64,000 bases of DNA from Cristatella mucedo. Taxonomy: Eukaryota > Bryozoa > Phylactolaemata > Cristatellidae. Positions 10,026-20,446 of the stretch are shown one piece after another. The position numbers were made by a program, and so were the translations under genes. The notes under the pieces were generated by a model. It had not been told where the DNA came from. It ran no database searches and saw only the letters and a program-made list of their open reading frames with translations. Within the stretch, counting starts at the first letter, position 1. Each line of letters begins with the position of its first letter. The DNA lies in assembly GCA_009760855.2 (NCBI GenBank), contig WPIO01000054.1, positions 2,302,001 through 2,366,000 of the forward strand, in the 5' to 3' direction.

Positions 10026-10497
10026 CGCAAAAACTCAAAGAGAGCCACAGCAAGAGACGAACGCGTGTCCTCGTTTATAAGCAGCATGTCTTAGAGACTC
10101 CTGATTGAGCCGACATTGAATTGAGGCACCAATTCAACTGGCTCACAGGTCAAGGTGACTTGTGGGGCACAGGAAAGGCCGGTCGCATTGCTGCAGAAGC
10201 AAAGTGCATCTCGCCGACCGAAGAAACAGGAAAAATGTCGGTGGATTTGTCACCGATCTGTTACTTTCACACCCTGGTAATCCAACAAGTTCCGCTGCTC
10301 CTCGAGCCCATGCATCAGAAGTGCAGCAACATACTTGGTAAGACCACGGCCAAGGTGATAAGATCCTTGAATTCGTTCGGTTTGGATATGCGGGCGATTT
10401 TATCCCCTGGGCCTCTCCTCCATGAAATGGAATTTTTGGATACAAAATATCTTCTCTGAAATCTGATTTCACTACTCTCTCACAGGAGATATCTCCA

Positions 10498-10499
<2 letters not shown>
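10026..10499. other. Spacer, no recognised gene
   Basis: Overlapping short open frames occur on both strands between about 10120 and 10470, with no recognisable domain. Confidence 0.35.
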
Positions 10500-10570
<71 letters not shown>

Positions 10571-10660
10571 GGAGAGGAGAGGAGAGGAGAGACAGACAGA
10601 CAGAGCGAGAGAGAGAGAGAGAGAGGGGGGAGAGAGGGAGGGAGAGAGAGAGAAGATAGT
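10500..10660 (+). repeat. (GA)n microsatellite
   Basis: A long GAGAGA run with GGAGAGGA and GACAGACAGA interruptions. The Ser/Leu-rich open frame across it on the minus strand is an artefact of the repeat. Confidence 0.95.
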
Positions 10661-10981
10661 GAGAATGAGTGAAAGTGGGAAAGGGGAGCGCGTAGAGCCG
10701 CCAGATATCGCTTTTAGTGTAGCGGAATTAGCGGAGCCAAGGTAGGAAGAGCGGCCGCGTTGCATGAGTCCTTTGCTGTTTTTTCTGGATATATTGTTCA
10801 CAAGTACCATGATGGATCGGTTGAGTGCAAGCCGCCACCTCATACCGTGTCAATCATATATAATATTAACTCACTCTTCTCTTACAAGGCAATAACATGA
10901 ACTAAAATGTTCCCATAAGGTACCTGCACTTTTACACACGAGTTGATACTATTTTAAATAAAATAAATAGATAAATACTAA

Positions 10982-11142
10982 CTGATATAACAGCCTCTTT
11001 TTCTATAGCGACGGAGTAGCCTTTACGGCCATCACCGCCACTTGCAGCGGCAATAAAGAATCACCTATCTCAGGATTCGAACCCACAACTTTGGGAGCGA
11101 AGTCGTGAAAGGCAACCATCTTATTCGGTGTGCCATCACGGC
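10982..11142 (-). mobile_element. SINE-B copy
   Basis: Minus-strand order: tRNA-like head ending at 11142, B-box-like gggttcgaatcct, then a central gataggtgattctttattgc block, 'ggcggtgatggccgtaaagg', and a terminal GAGGCTG...CAG stem. Same layout as 27773-27936 and 39408-39570. Confidence 0.85.
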
Positions 11143-11275
11143 TTTATTAGAGCATAACAGGTACGTCCGCCCAGCACTCGCTAATTTTGGCAGAAGTAAA
11201 ATTAAAGAAAATCATAATTTATTTGTACGGGACCCTAAAAGAACTAAGTCTCTGTTAAGGCATTTCACATATACT
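11143..11275. other. Short spacer between SINE copies
   Basis: Nothing recognised. Confidence 0.3.
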
Positions 11276-11336
11276 CCGCGGAGCTCTGGTTCACGACCTC
11301 TGCACGGACCTCGGTCGGGGCGAGCTGGGCCAAAGG
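11276..11336 (-). mobile_element. SINE-A fragment (tRNA-like head)
   Basis: Minus strand gctcgccccgaccgaggtcc, then the B-box region around gtcgtgaaccagag, matching the SINE-A head but ending before the LINE-A-type tail. Confidence 0.65.
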
Positions 11337-11544
11337 GCACATTCTATACGTGCGAATCCAATGTCTGCACCACCGCGCTTAATAGCATTTAAAAATCTCG
11401 GTCCCGACCGCTGAAGCAAATTTATTGCCCGCAAAAAAGCCTATTTCAATTTATGGTAAGCCCGAGTGATGAAACGATTACAACATGCACCCACGGGAAC
11501 GCGATTGAAATATTCTACCTAGTATGTGTATTAGAATATATTAA

Positions 11545-12600
11545 ATGTATATATTACATTACTTAGCATATTTAGCATACGAATTTGGCCATGCCTTAAC
11601 GCTCTGCCTTGAGTGCCGGAGACGGGCGCGCCTGACCGACTCTTTCATCGCGAACTTACCGGTTGTAAGACGAACCTCTGACGGATCCGGCGGGTGGTGT
11701 CCTAGGTCCGCCGATTCGCTGAGTCTGAGACCCTGCGAGCTCCTGAGCCTGCGCCGACGGGCGAGCTCCGGATACCGACTCGAAACAGTTGCCAAGGTAC
11801 TGACTGTTTCGGAGATACGCGCCGCTCTCCCGCCGCCATGGGGGAGATCAGCGGTCACGTGATCCGCGGTCAGGTGATCAGCACTCTCGCTGATTAGCTG
11901 GCCGGCTGGCTGGCTGGCTGGCTGGCTGGCTGGAATGTGCTGGCTCCTTGCTCCTCCAACCGCGTACCGAGAAAGCGGTCGGCTGCAGTGTACCGCAATG
12001 CATTTCCGGCTGTACCCCTCCCCGGGCAATGGCGCAGGGCGAGTAACACCTGCGCGCGTGCGCCGGCTCTTCGCCTACGCACCCGCGAGCGACGCTCTCC
12101 TTGGCGTCGGCTCGGCCTGCTTTCTGTCAAGAGTCACATCGGAACTGGCGTCGCTGAGCGACGGCTCCGGCGTTGCTTTGGCACCGGCGGAAACTTTTTT
12201 GCGCAGAAGCCGCCGCCGCCGTCGCCGTCGCCGTCGCCGTTGCCGTCGCCGCCGCCGCGCGTTCGTTTCGTCGCAGCGTCGGACGCGCGACGGAAGCGAG
12301 CGCGGGACGGCTTTGGAGTGTGACGCTCGCACTTCCGTCGCGGATTGTCCGGCCTCCGGAAGCCGAAACCTCGTACCGGGAATAACAGACTGATGATTTT
12401 GTGTGCATGCATTTCCGACGACCCCCCTCCGCGGGCGGCGAGCGCACGCTCGTCTCGGAAAGTGAACGTTCAAGCGGGTACTTCCGAGCGGTTTTGGCGC
12501 AGCGCCCTCAGCCGCGCAGCGGTTTTAATCGCTCTTTATTTAGCGCGCGCCGGTTTAAATTACCGGCTCGGTTGACCAGCCGAACGGCAGCGCCCTCTGC
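11545..12600. other. CpG-rich block with simple repeats
   Basis: High GC and CpG with multiple overlapping open frames on both strands; none carries a recognisable domain. It contains a (GGCT)n tract at about 11893-11934 and a GCC/GTC tract at about 12206-12262. It may be a CpG island or first-exon region. Confidence 0.35.
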
Positions 12601-12608
12601 TGGACGTG

Positions 12609-12652
12609 CGGCACTGGTTTGACCCAGTGGCTAAGGTGCTCGCCCCGACCAA
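12609..12652 (+). mobile_element. SINE-A head joined to LINE-B
   Basis: The bases gcactggtttgacccagtgg and ctaaggtgctcgccccgacc match the Pol III head of SINE-A. They stop abruptly and continue without a gap into LINE-B coding sequence (aactagctccttagttctgt). Confidence 0.8.
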
Positions 12653-13345
12653 ACTTTTAACTAGCTCCTTAGTTCTGTCTAGGCTACCTTATTGTAATTC
12701 CCATTTGGCTGGGCTACCAAAACAAGCAACTAGGACACTGCAGCTGGCTATGAATATGGCTGCAAGGCTAGTTTTCGAGTCCCAGTGGCTTGACCACGTG
12801 TCTCCTTTGCTAAAAGAGCCCGTAAGGCTGCCGGTTGATCGACGGATACAGAGCAAAGTTCTTATGCAGACCCACAAGGCCCGCCACGGCTTGGCTCCTT
12901 CGTACTTAGCTGAACTGCTGCATCAGTTTCAGCCTGTTCGCGCCCTCAGGTCCTGTGTGGACAATACATTAGCTGTCCCATTCCTCTGCTTAAAGACAGT
13001 TGGCGACAGAAGCTTTAGCTCTGCAGGTCCTAGACTGCGGAACTCGCTTCCACGATTCTTACGCAACGACATCTACTCTCCAACTGCCGACTATGGCACA
13101 TATTTTTCAGCGGTCCTGAGCTGATACTTCCATGCTACTCACCACCTCAACCGCTCTCCTCACTCTGCTATGCTTCTCACTTTCTCTTTTTTTGCGTGAG
13201 ATAAAGTCAATTGGCTACCGAATGCGTACCGAAAGCCGCTCAGGCTGTAAGTGCGCTTTACAAAACTGTCCTGCGTAACACCCACATAGTTTGTATGGCT
13301 TTGTAAAGCTACAGATGTAGATACATTACATTACATTGAAATACA
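12653..13345 (+). mobile_element. LINE-B 3' half (reverse transcriptase C-terminal part)
   Basis: An open frame from the SINE/LINE junction to 13124 encodes the C-terminal domain of a CR1/L2-type LINE polyprotein (CNSHLAGLPKQ, AARLVFESQ, IQSKVLMQTHKARHGLAPSY, VGDRSFSSAGPRLRNSLP). It stops early (TGA at about 13122) relative to the copy at 40010-40732, and the remaining homology is non-coding. The terminal block ends with 'agatacattacattacat', the LINE-B (ATTAC)n signature. It lacks the catalytic RT core and endonuclease, so it is dead on arrival. Confidence 0.85.
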
Positions 13346-13361
13346 TTCGCGGTGAATGTAT

Positions 13362-13431
13362 TTGATGGCCGAGTTCGTGGGCTCGAGCTCCGTTGCTCAT
13401 GTGAAGCGTGTGAATGGAGAATTAGGTTCAC
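13362..13431 (+). mobile_element. SINE-A fragment
   Basis: 'gttcgtgggctcgagctccg' followed by catgtgaagcgtgtgaatgg matches the B-box and the start of the tail of SINE-A. Both ends are lost. Confidence 0.6.
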
Positions 13432-13576
13432 GGAGAGCGGTGTTCAAATCAATTGCCGTTCGTTTTTTTATGAGTACATGTTGCACTCTAAATTTATGGA
13501 CAGAATCCTTCGAAAACGTTTTTACTAAAAAGTAGTATTATTTAATATATAAATCACTTTGTAATATAAGTTTGCT

Positions 13577-13690
13577 TTAATCATCACAGTTAGCAAGAAA
13601 CTCGTCATAAGTATCGCTGCTAACATCTTCATAGTCTTCTGAAGCGTTGTCGATGTCTTAATCGTTACTTTCACTACATGCATTGACTGC
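13577..13690 (-). pseudogene. Acidic coding-like relic
   Basis: The minus strand encodes an acidic C-terminus-like stretch (DIDNASEDYEDVSSDTYDEF then LANCDD and stop), with an in-frame TAA just before it. Such acidic tails occur at the ends of several DNA-transposon transposases, but the family cannot be named from this short piece. Palindrome 1 begins inside it. Confidence 0.3.
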
Positions 13691-13713
13691 ATGTAGTGAA
13701 AGTAACGATTAAG
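13657..13713. repeat. Palindrome 1: 26-bp perfect stem, 5-nt loop
   Basis: Bases 13657-13682 are the exact reverse complement of 13688-13713, with loop ttgac. The stem ends abruptly at both flanks (T opposite T). Confidence 0.97.
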
Positions 13714-13717
13714 TAAT

Positions 13718-13794
13718 CAGTGACTCTACAATTGATGCGCTTTCGCCGAGCTCTAGCCGAGTTCGGCGAAAGCGCATCAATTGTAGAGTCACTG
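13718..13794. repeat. Palindrome 2: 32-bp perfect stem, short loop
   Basis: Bases 13718-13749 pair perfectly with 13763-13794. The 13-base centre can pair a further three bases (ctc/gag). It starts only four bases after palindrome 1 ends and abuts repeat R1 on its right. Confidence 0.97.
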
Positions 13795-14045
13795 CTCTCT
13801 TTTACCGTAGTATGGTTTTAATGCTTGGCATATGACGTCAGAGGCGTTCAAGGTCGCTGTCACTAGGATCCGGATATATGGCAAGGGAAACTTGATTGTC
13901 AGATAAGGATATCTTTGCAACCAATGGCGCCATATCTTTCAGTAGTAAAAATATGCAGAACCCCGAAGAAATATTGTGCATCATTTGCCATAGCACAGCC
14001 CGGATGCTTAATCAAAAAAACTATTAAAACTACTTACGCAAGAGC
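13795..14045 (+). repeat. Dispersed repeat R1, copy 2
   Basis: Aligns to 585-815, including the shared 'gcttggcat.tga', 'ggatccggat', gcaagggaaacttgat, ctttgcaac and atctttc blocks. It has an extra block of about 35 bases (near 13962-13998) that the first copy lacks. Confidence 0.65.
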
Positions 14046-14074
14046 TACTCCTCACGAGGCCAGTCATCGTACCA

Positions 14075-14375
14075 CCGGATTTTCTTAATTTAGTCCTTTA
14101 CCTACAGCTCGTACAATCTTCAAATCCTTTGGAGGTCACGCCTTCAGTTCGTACGTTCCCGAAGCCTGGAACTCACTACTGACTGACGTCACGTCTACCT
14201 TTGACTTGACGCCATTTAAATAGAAGGTAAAACGCACACATTTATCACTTCATTTAGTGGGTACGTGTGATTCGTATTTTGTGTGCTTACTAGTGCTGAC
14301 ACTGTGCATGCTGCCACAAATAACCCTGTTTGCAGTGCTGACCCCCTAGGCATGTAATCTCTAACCAATTACTTG
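14075..14375 (+). mobile_element. LINE-A 3' fragment, tail lost
   Basis: Matches the LINE-A C-terminal coding end (aaatcctttggaggtcacgc, gaagcctggaactcact) and the following 3'UTR (gctgacactgtgcatgctgc), but stops before the hairpin tail, next to a second LINE-A fragment. Confidence 0.75.
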
Positions 14376-14385
14376 CTTTACGATC

Positions 14386-15203
14386 CTTGCCACACGTCCT
14401 ACTCCGAAGTGACCTTTCAGTAGACGACCACATCAGCTCCACAGTCAAGTCCGCCCACTTTCATTTATATTACTTTGAAAACATTCGGGCTTGCCTAGAC
14501 TGGAACACCGCATACAAATTGATCGTTGCGTTTGTGACATTACGTCTCGACTTCTGTTACTCACTCCTTGCTGGTATACCATCCTATGCAAGCAGGCGCT
14601 TGCAGTTAGTACACAACTCAGCAGCTAGGCTTGTCTGTCTTGAGCGTCGGAGTTGCCACGTAGCAACACTTCTCGCCGACCTGCACTGGCTACCAGTCAA
14701 GCAGCGGATTGACTTCAAGGTTTTGTCACTCACGTTTAGGTCACTTCCTTATTTGGCTCCAGCCTGCCTATCAGATCTACTCCCCCACGAGGCTAGGCAT
14801 TGTATCACCACCAGCTTTTCTGAATATAATCTTTTACTTACAGCTCGTGCAAACTTCAATTCCTTTGGAGACCGTGCCTTTAGTTTGTTTGCACTCAAAG
14901 CCTGGAACTCACTTCCGACTGGCGTCAGGACATCTTTTGACTTCGCGCTATTAAAAAAGAAGCTTAAACGGTATCTTTTAATCACTGCATTTAGTAGCTG
15001 GTCAATGTGATTCATCCTTTGTGTGTTTATGCATGCTGACACTTTGCATGCTGACTCTGCATGTCACCCCCAACCCACTTTATGCTTGTTGTCATTGAGC
15101 GTGCTACCATAGCAATCCGATTGTGCTTCATTTGAAACAAAATTTAAGTGCTTAGATAGAGATCCATTTCTCTGATGGCGCTATACGAATGCACTATTTT
15201 TTC
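14386..15203 (+). mobile_element. LINE-A 3' third with 207-codon open frame
   Basis: An open frame from 14386 to 15010 encodes the C-terminal domain of an L2-type polyprotein: SDLSVDDHISSTVKSAHF, LDFCYSLLAGIPSYASRRLQ, LHWLPVKQRIDFKVL, LAPACLSDLL, FGDRAFSLFALKAWNSLP, ending in FKLLKKKLK-like basic sequence. The catalytic FADD-type motif is upstream of the truncation. After the stop come the 3'UTR and a decayed tail hairpin (gtgcttagatagagatccat ... ctctgatggcgctata). The frame remains open, which suggests a fairly young insertion. Confidence 0.9.
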
Positions 15204-15844
15204 GCTCTTTTTACGTCCCTTCATTCTCATGCTCATGCTCTGGTATCACCAATACGTGTTTGCGAGGCCAAACATAGTGCGACCGCTCTTTGGACTCAAG
15301 TCTTTTGAATGTGAATCGAACCAATACCACATTTCTTATATAGACCATACCTTTGTTTGTGTACTTGCTCCCGAAGGCCAAAATTGGCCGGCTTGCTTAT
15401 CTGAATAGCTTAGAAAGAATGAATATTTGTTTAAAGAATTTTAAATAGCAAAAAATGTCCTCACTAGAACACCAGTCTAGCCAGCAGTAGCGTACTGTTT
15501 TCTTTGACATCCTTCCGGCAGCCAGCCGTAACGACCTGATGCCGCCGCGGTTTTTGTAAACGTCTGAGCTCGACCTTGCCTCCGCACACCACCGTGCGCC
15601 AGCGACCGCACGCCACATATTGCTGCAAATTCCCGTCATCGCCGCCTTTTACCGGAATGGAACAGCCATTTTTTTAAAACCAGCCATTTACAGTTCTGAA
15701 TTTTCGTAAAACAGCTTGTGACTGCTGTTTACTGTTTTTTTCTATTTTTTCACCAACGCTTCAGGCACCTGCTTATTTGTGTGATGAAAACGTTAAGTTA
15801 TACATATTTCGTGATAATTTCTAATTCAATGCAGTTTTACTTCT
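15204..15844. other. Spacer or hAT 3' flank
   Basis: No gene recognised. 'aacagccattttttt' at 15661 resembles, in inverted orientation, aaaaaaggctgttt at about 18241-18254. A weak terminal-inverted-repeat candidate for the hAT relic is therefore possible, but no 8-bp target duplication matches. Confidence 0.3.
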
Positions 15845-16077
15845 TCTAAGAATATTTCAAGAATACGCGTGCATTATGCGACCTGCGTAAGAGACAAAAT
15901 CTTATTTTTACACAGAAATTCTTACACATCAAACAGCCTTTTGCAACGTTCTCTGATGTCGGTTTAATGGGAAGAACTGCGTCCCAAGATTTCTGGAGAT
16001 TTATTGCATGGGGGCCAGAGTTCGTAAAGAGCGTGAATTTAAACTTGAGACTTTTGAAATCGTGTTCCTAAGAAAAT

Positions 16078-16366
16078 AATAATAATATTGATAATAATAA
16101 GAACACATCTGTATATTGCTAGTAGAGAACTGAATCTCTCTGGGCAATTTACAGACACTGCATGTAAATGGTTACCAACGTTTGGTGGTAACATCCATAA
16201 GCAGCAGGCATAGTGTTAGCAGGTAAATGCATAAGATGGACGAATCACAGAGACCCCCAAATGCTGTAATAAAAAGGTGCGTTGTATGCTTCTTTTTAAA
16301 TTTCGTCATGCCAGGGACGCACTGACAGGTGTCGGAATTTAGTTTCAGGCTGCAATTGATGATCCA
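16078..16366 (-). mobile_element. LINE-A fragment nested in hAT relic
   Basis: Minus strand: the LINE-A C-terminal end and 3'UTR (gtgattcgtccatcttatgc-like, catgccactaaacctg-type remnants), decayed tail (aattgcccagagagattcag), then (ATT)n at 16078-16105. It lies between the fourth and fifth hAT coding blocks. Confidence 0.75.
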
Positions 16367-17447
16367 TCTTTTTAAAGCAACAAATTAAATTCATCTTGAA
16401 GAGACAAAGTCACAACTTTGGCATGGTCTGACTACTGTTTGACGACAACTTCTACATCGCTGACTTCAAGTAGACAAGACGCTAGACCACTAGATTTGCT
16501 GCAAAATTTAGAATAGTTTATAACGTGGATACGGATGGGTCTTTGAGACTGAGCAAAAGGTTCATGACATCCTCGTTCAATCGCTCTTCAAAGCGACACT
16601 TCGAATTTTCCTTAGCTATGCAGCAATGCCATTCTTCGGGTTAGAGAGCTTGTTGAGCATAAATTGTAAAATTGTGTCAGCACTCATCAACGTCGAGTCT
16701 TTTTTATTCTCAATAGCACGATTTACTGGTTCTATTTATGGCCTCCAAAAGAGTTTTGAGAGAATCCCATTCTGATGCCTCGATCATTACAAGCACTTTG
16801 AACTCGTTTAGCGTCACGCGGATCGCAGCATTTGTCTTTAATAGGGCTCTAACATTTGGCATTTATTTCAAGTGCGCCTTCAAGTCAAGATGCAGTTTAA
16901 TCTTGTATCCGAGCTCAGCTTTTACTATGGATTTACAGACATTATTTCAAACCGTTGATGTTTTAATGAATTTGAAAAGCTTGCTAAATCTCGTGAGAAG
17001 ATTGTGGTAGTCGACGTCTCCGTCTAATTTATTATCGTCGATCACTGCCAAGCCACTATCTACTATAAAATTATTCATTTTATCAAAATCTTCGCTATCC
17101 AAGTTTAAATCGTCCGTATTAGGTTAGTACTCTTCTTGTCCAATGTGTCCAAGGTGCAGACCATGATTTAGGAAGGTCAGTCCGATGACATTAATGTGGC
17201 TAATGCATTTCTTTTTTACAGCAGCGCCGTCCTGAGATCCCACAAATCTCTCTCTACTGTAATTCAAAAAACGCTAAAAATTCTGTTTTATTGATTAGGC
17301 CATATTGTAATCGAGCAGTACAAGAGCCAAATATGTAAGCAAGACCCGTCTTGATTTTTGTTTTTCTGCTGCTATGATGAATGTTGACTCAGAAAAAATG
17401 ACTTCCTCTCACAGTTGTGTATTCATTCACAGTCATGATACATTTTG

Positions 17448-17448
<1 letters not shown>

Positions 17449-17507
<59 letters not shown>
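17449..17507 (+). repeat. (CT)n microsatellite
   Basis: An almost pure CT run that interrupts the hAT coding relic. Confidence 0.95.
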
Positions 17508-17508
<1 letters not shown>

Positions 17509-18018
17509 AGATTTCCCTTGATGTCGGCAATCGTTCTGTTTCTATTTTCTTCATAATCATCATGCACCAGCTTCATCGGATAGCATTCGTTCGGTGGAAG
17601 TTTTAATTCGTCCCGTAAGATTGACTCCCGTATAAACTTGTTTCTAGTGCTAGCTATAATTGATACTTCATCACTAGCCAGATTGGTAGCAATCTCTTTC
17701 AGACTCTTTTGCCCTAAGAAATCGGCAATGCTTTTTTTCTCTCTCGTTGTTTAGGGGCTCTTAATTGCATGTAAACCTCCAACAAGTTTATTGAAAATTA
17801 ATTCCATTTTGTTTAGATGACTCTTTAACATTGTCGTTGAGTCTTGCAAAGCATTTGGGGATTTTTTCGCATCTTTCACATTGACCTTGTAGCTCTTTTG
17901 TAATTGGATTCTTTCGTTTAGCAGCGTATTCCCAAACTAAAAATACAGCTGAAAAGAACATCAATATTTGTTGATGCCACAAGATCAATTTAATTAATAT
18001 CTTCCGTATTTTTTTCAA

Positions 18019-18299
18019 AATTGCACTTTAATTTTATTTGTTGATCAATCTGATAGAATCGACATAACCAGCTCATAACATATTCAAAAGAAATTGTATA
18101 AATATATTTTCCTTTACATGTTACGTATCCATATTGAACGTTACAGCTTCAGATGTAGTATCTTTGTGTTTAAAAAAAATTTCCGTTAGAAGCAATAAAA
18201 TTGCTAGAACCAAAACAGCCTTTCATTCTTTTTTTGGGAAAAAAGGCTGTTTCACTGCTACTGTTAAATAATTACCGGAAAATCTATTGGACCCTACCG
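18019..18299. other. Spacer, hAT 5' flank
   Basis: AT-rich; nothing beyond the weak inverted-repeat candidate at 18241-18254. Confidence 0.3.
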
Positions 18300-18725
18300 C
18301 TGTTGCTGAACACGCTTCCGGTGAGAAGCATGCCGGAGGGGCGAGCAGATGCCCAGAAGGAGAGAGCGTGGCTCATTTTGCAATGGCCCCCCGACACGAG
18401 TGTGGCGCCTACTTTAAGCTGCCTGAAATTGCACAGCTCTTACTTTGTCTTAACGCGGCGGCAAGAATTAGCACATTTACGAGATGCGATGTCTATATCT
18501 TTTATAAAATCCTGCAAGTCTCTTTGGTCAGGCTAACCTTCTTAGAGTAACGAGCCGTTGCTCGCGAGGCAGGGGCTCAGCAGCTTGTGGGCGCCTTAAG
18601 TATTTGATTATTCGATGACTGCTGCTCGAGGCGCCTGGGGCCGGAGAGCGGTTCATGAGACGTTGCTGTGGCTGAGCTCGCTTCCGGTAAGCAGCATGCC
18701 GAACGCTGCGAACAGGAGGGTGGTA
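18300..18725 (+). repeat. Pair of about 60-bp direct repeats
   Basis: 18300-18360 and 18667-18725 share 'tgttgctgaacacgcttccg' versus tgtggctgagctcgcttccg, then gtgagaagcatgccgga versus gtaagcagcatgccgaa, and a gagggt/gcgagcag end. The copies are 367 bp apart. Origin unknown. Confidence 0.6.
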
Positions 18726-19760
18726 GCACTCACGGCTAGACACCGATATGTAGGCAGCTCAGAGGTAGCTAGGAGCTTTGCCAGAGTCGGTATTTGGAAT
18801 GGCTAATCGCAGACGCAGGTGTAACTGTCATACGCCTGCAGAGACTGGAATTTAATTTTTTAATTTTAATTTTCATTTTAAGTTTACTTTTAATTGCATC
18901 GCACTTCCTACTTCTCTTGGATTTTTTAAATCCTCCTCTACTGTCAGCCACAAGTTCCTACGGAATGTCATGCCACCAACAGGAAGCCGCGTCTTACCAT
19001 CCACGTTTCGCGATCAGGAGGCTGGTGGCAAACAAGCCAACGTGGCAAACGCGAAGGGCGCTGCCGAGATTCGTATTTGCTTGCTGCATCAACATTTGAA
19101 CCGGGGCGAGGATAATCTAAATTGGATTAGAATAGCTTCCTGGCTTATCGGAAGTACAGCAGTGCACGTGACGTAACGGAAAAAGGTTCTCGTGACTTCC
19201 TTGGCTTACGAAAACTGCTAGCCCGCTTCCTGCAGAGAAACACGAGTGGCTTAAGTACACAGCTCGTGCGCATTGGTTTCACATTTGAGAACAGATCGCG
19301 CCTCGCTACCTCCCAGCGGTAACGGTTTCGCTCTTTTTAATGATTCTTATGATCTTTCTTATGATTATTATAAATTCTTTCCCATGGTTTGCTCTTTCGT
19401 CAGCTCGGTTGGTGTCTTTGTGATTAGCAACAGGATGTGACTCAATCTAAGGTTTAGAAAGTAAGCAGTTGGTCTTGTTTATCAGTTCTACAGAAGCTAG
19501 CTGGCGATGTGCACGTGTGTTCACCTAGTTTAGCTTTGACATGCATTGCTATTCTTTTTTCAAGATGCGGACTTAGTATTTACCTTGGCTTTGACCTTCT
19601 TTAGCCTCTCCTCCAATTGACAATTGACCCTTGAGTGCAGTCATGGTCTCAGAAAGTCGCTGTAAAAGGAAAGCTTCGAAGTCTTCGGTGTCTGCCGCCA
19701 GCCAGCCAGCCGTCCAACGAGGCTCTAACTATTCAATAACTGCCTTTTGCCTGGAAATTT
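18726..19760. other. Spacer, no recognised gene
   Basis: An AT-rich tract occurs at 18850-18900; no domain or known repeat was recognised. Confidence 0.35.
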
Positions 19761-19900
19761 TAGCCCAGGAGGTAATGCGGTCGCTCTTCCCTACTCAGGT
19801 CGTGTGCTCAAGTCCCGGGTGGGCGATTATTTATTTCCTTCTGCAAGCGATAGCGATAGCAGTCAAGGCTCTCCTGCCGAAACGTAATCGAGGCTGTTTT
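19761..19900 (+). mobile_element. SINE-B copy, diverged
   Basis: Head tagcccaggaggtaatgcgg, B-box-like gtgctcaagtcccggg, 'gtgggcgatt', gcaagcgatagcgatagc, aaggctctcctg and gaggctgttt: the SINE-B landmarks in order. Confidence 0.75.
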
Positions 19901-20446
19901 ATTTTCTAACCCCTAGCGCCGTTGCTCGTGCTGTGTTTTCAGCAGAAAAATCCGTTCACGAGCAGCCATTGAGCATATTCCTAATCTCACAAAGATGACC
20001 AGAAGCCATCCAATGGAAGGCTCTGCACATAGCGACGGAATTGTATTAATAAATCGCTCGCCCGTGAAACACTTTTAGGCTGCTCTTTATTTGAATTACA
20101 ATACAATCCTGCATATAAATAGTCATGCATCTGGAAAATCTGTCTTTTTTCGTAAAAACAGATGCACATTTTGAAGCTCATTAACGGTATTAGCTTATAC
20201 TGCAACAGTTACCACAACCAAGCCTGCTGTCATACGCAGCCTCATGATTGATTAGAATTAAACGTTGACATCGTTATCGGTCGCAATTAAGGCACAGCGT
20301 CGGGCTGGCAGAGCATAAAAGGGAACATCGTTTCTCACTTCCTTTGAACTACACAGAAGTCGCTGAGTAGAAACAGACTGAATTACAGATCTCTTACAGT
20401 ATTTCTCCGTTACCACGTCCTGTGATCATGTGATCATACTGTGGGA
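19901..20446. other. Receptor 2 downstream region
   Basis: No gene recognised. 'tgatcatgtgatcat' at about 20425-20440 is a short palindrome just past the receptor 2 stop codon. Confidence 0.4.

Larger units (their letters stand above)
15845..18018 (-). pseudogene. Degenerate hAT-superfamily DNA transposase
   Basis: Frameshifted pieces of a BED/hAT transposase occur in order on the minus strand. (1) 18018-17788: BED-finger-like, with FLVWEYAAKRKNPIT, then C..C (QCERCEK) and KCFARLNDNVK. (2) 17750-17560: FIRESILRDELKLP and HDDYEENRNRTIADIKGNL, the pre-catalytic region. (3) About 17280-17100: QDGAAVKKK ... LNHGLHLGHI, matching the hAT DGA...NHxxHL block. (4) About 17080-16640: acidic linker, then 'ASEWDSLKTLLEAINRTSRA' and STLMSADTILQFMLNKL. 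(5) 15995-15845: C-terminal dimerisation domain, LPIKPTSENV, NFCVKIR and NARVFLKY. Multiple stops and frameshifts, a (CT)n expansion and an inserted LINE-A (16078-16366) show it is long dead. The assignment rests on motif order; no database search was run. Confidence 0.82.

Noticed and set aside
10472-10843. Ser/Leu-rich minus-strand frame
   Set aside because: Produced by translation of the (GA)n repeat.
15661-18254. Terminal inverted repeats of the hAT relic (aacagcc.ttttttt)
   Set aside because: The match is short and T-rich, and the flanking 8 bp do not match as a target duplication.
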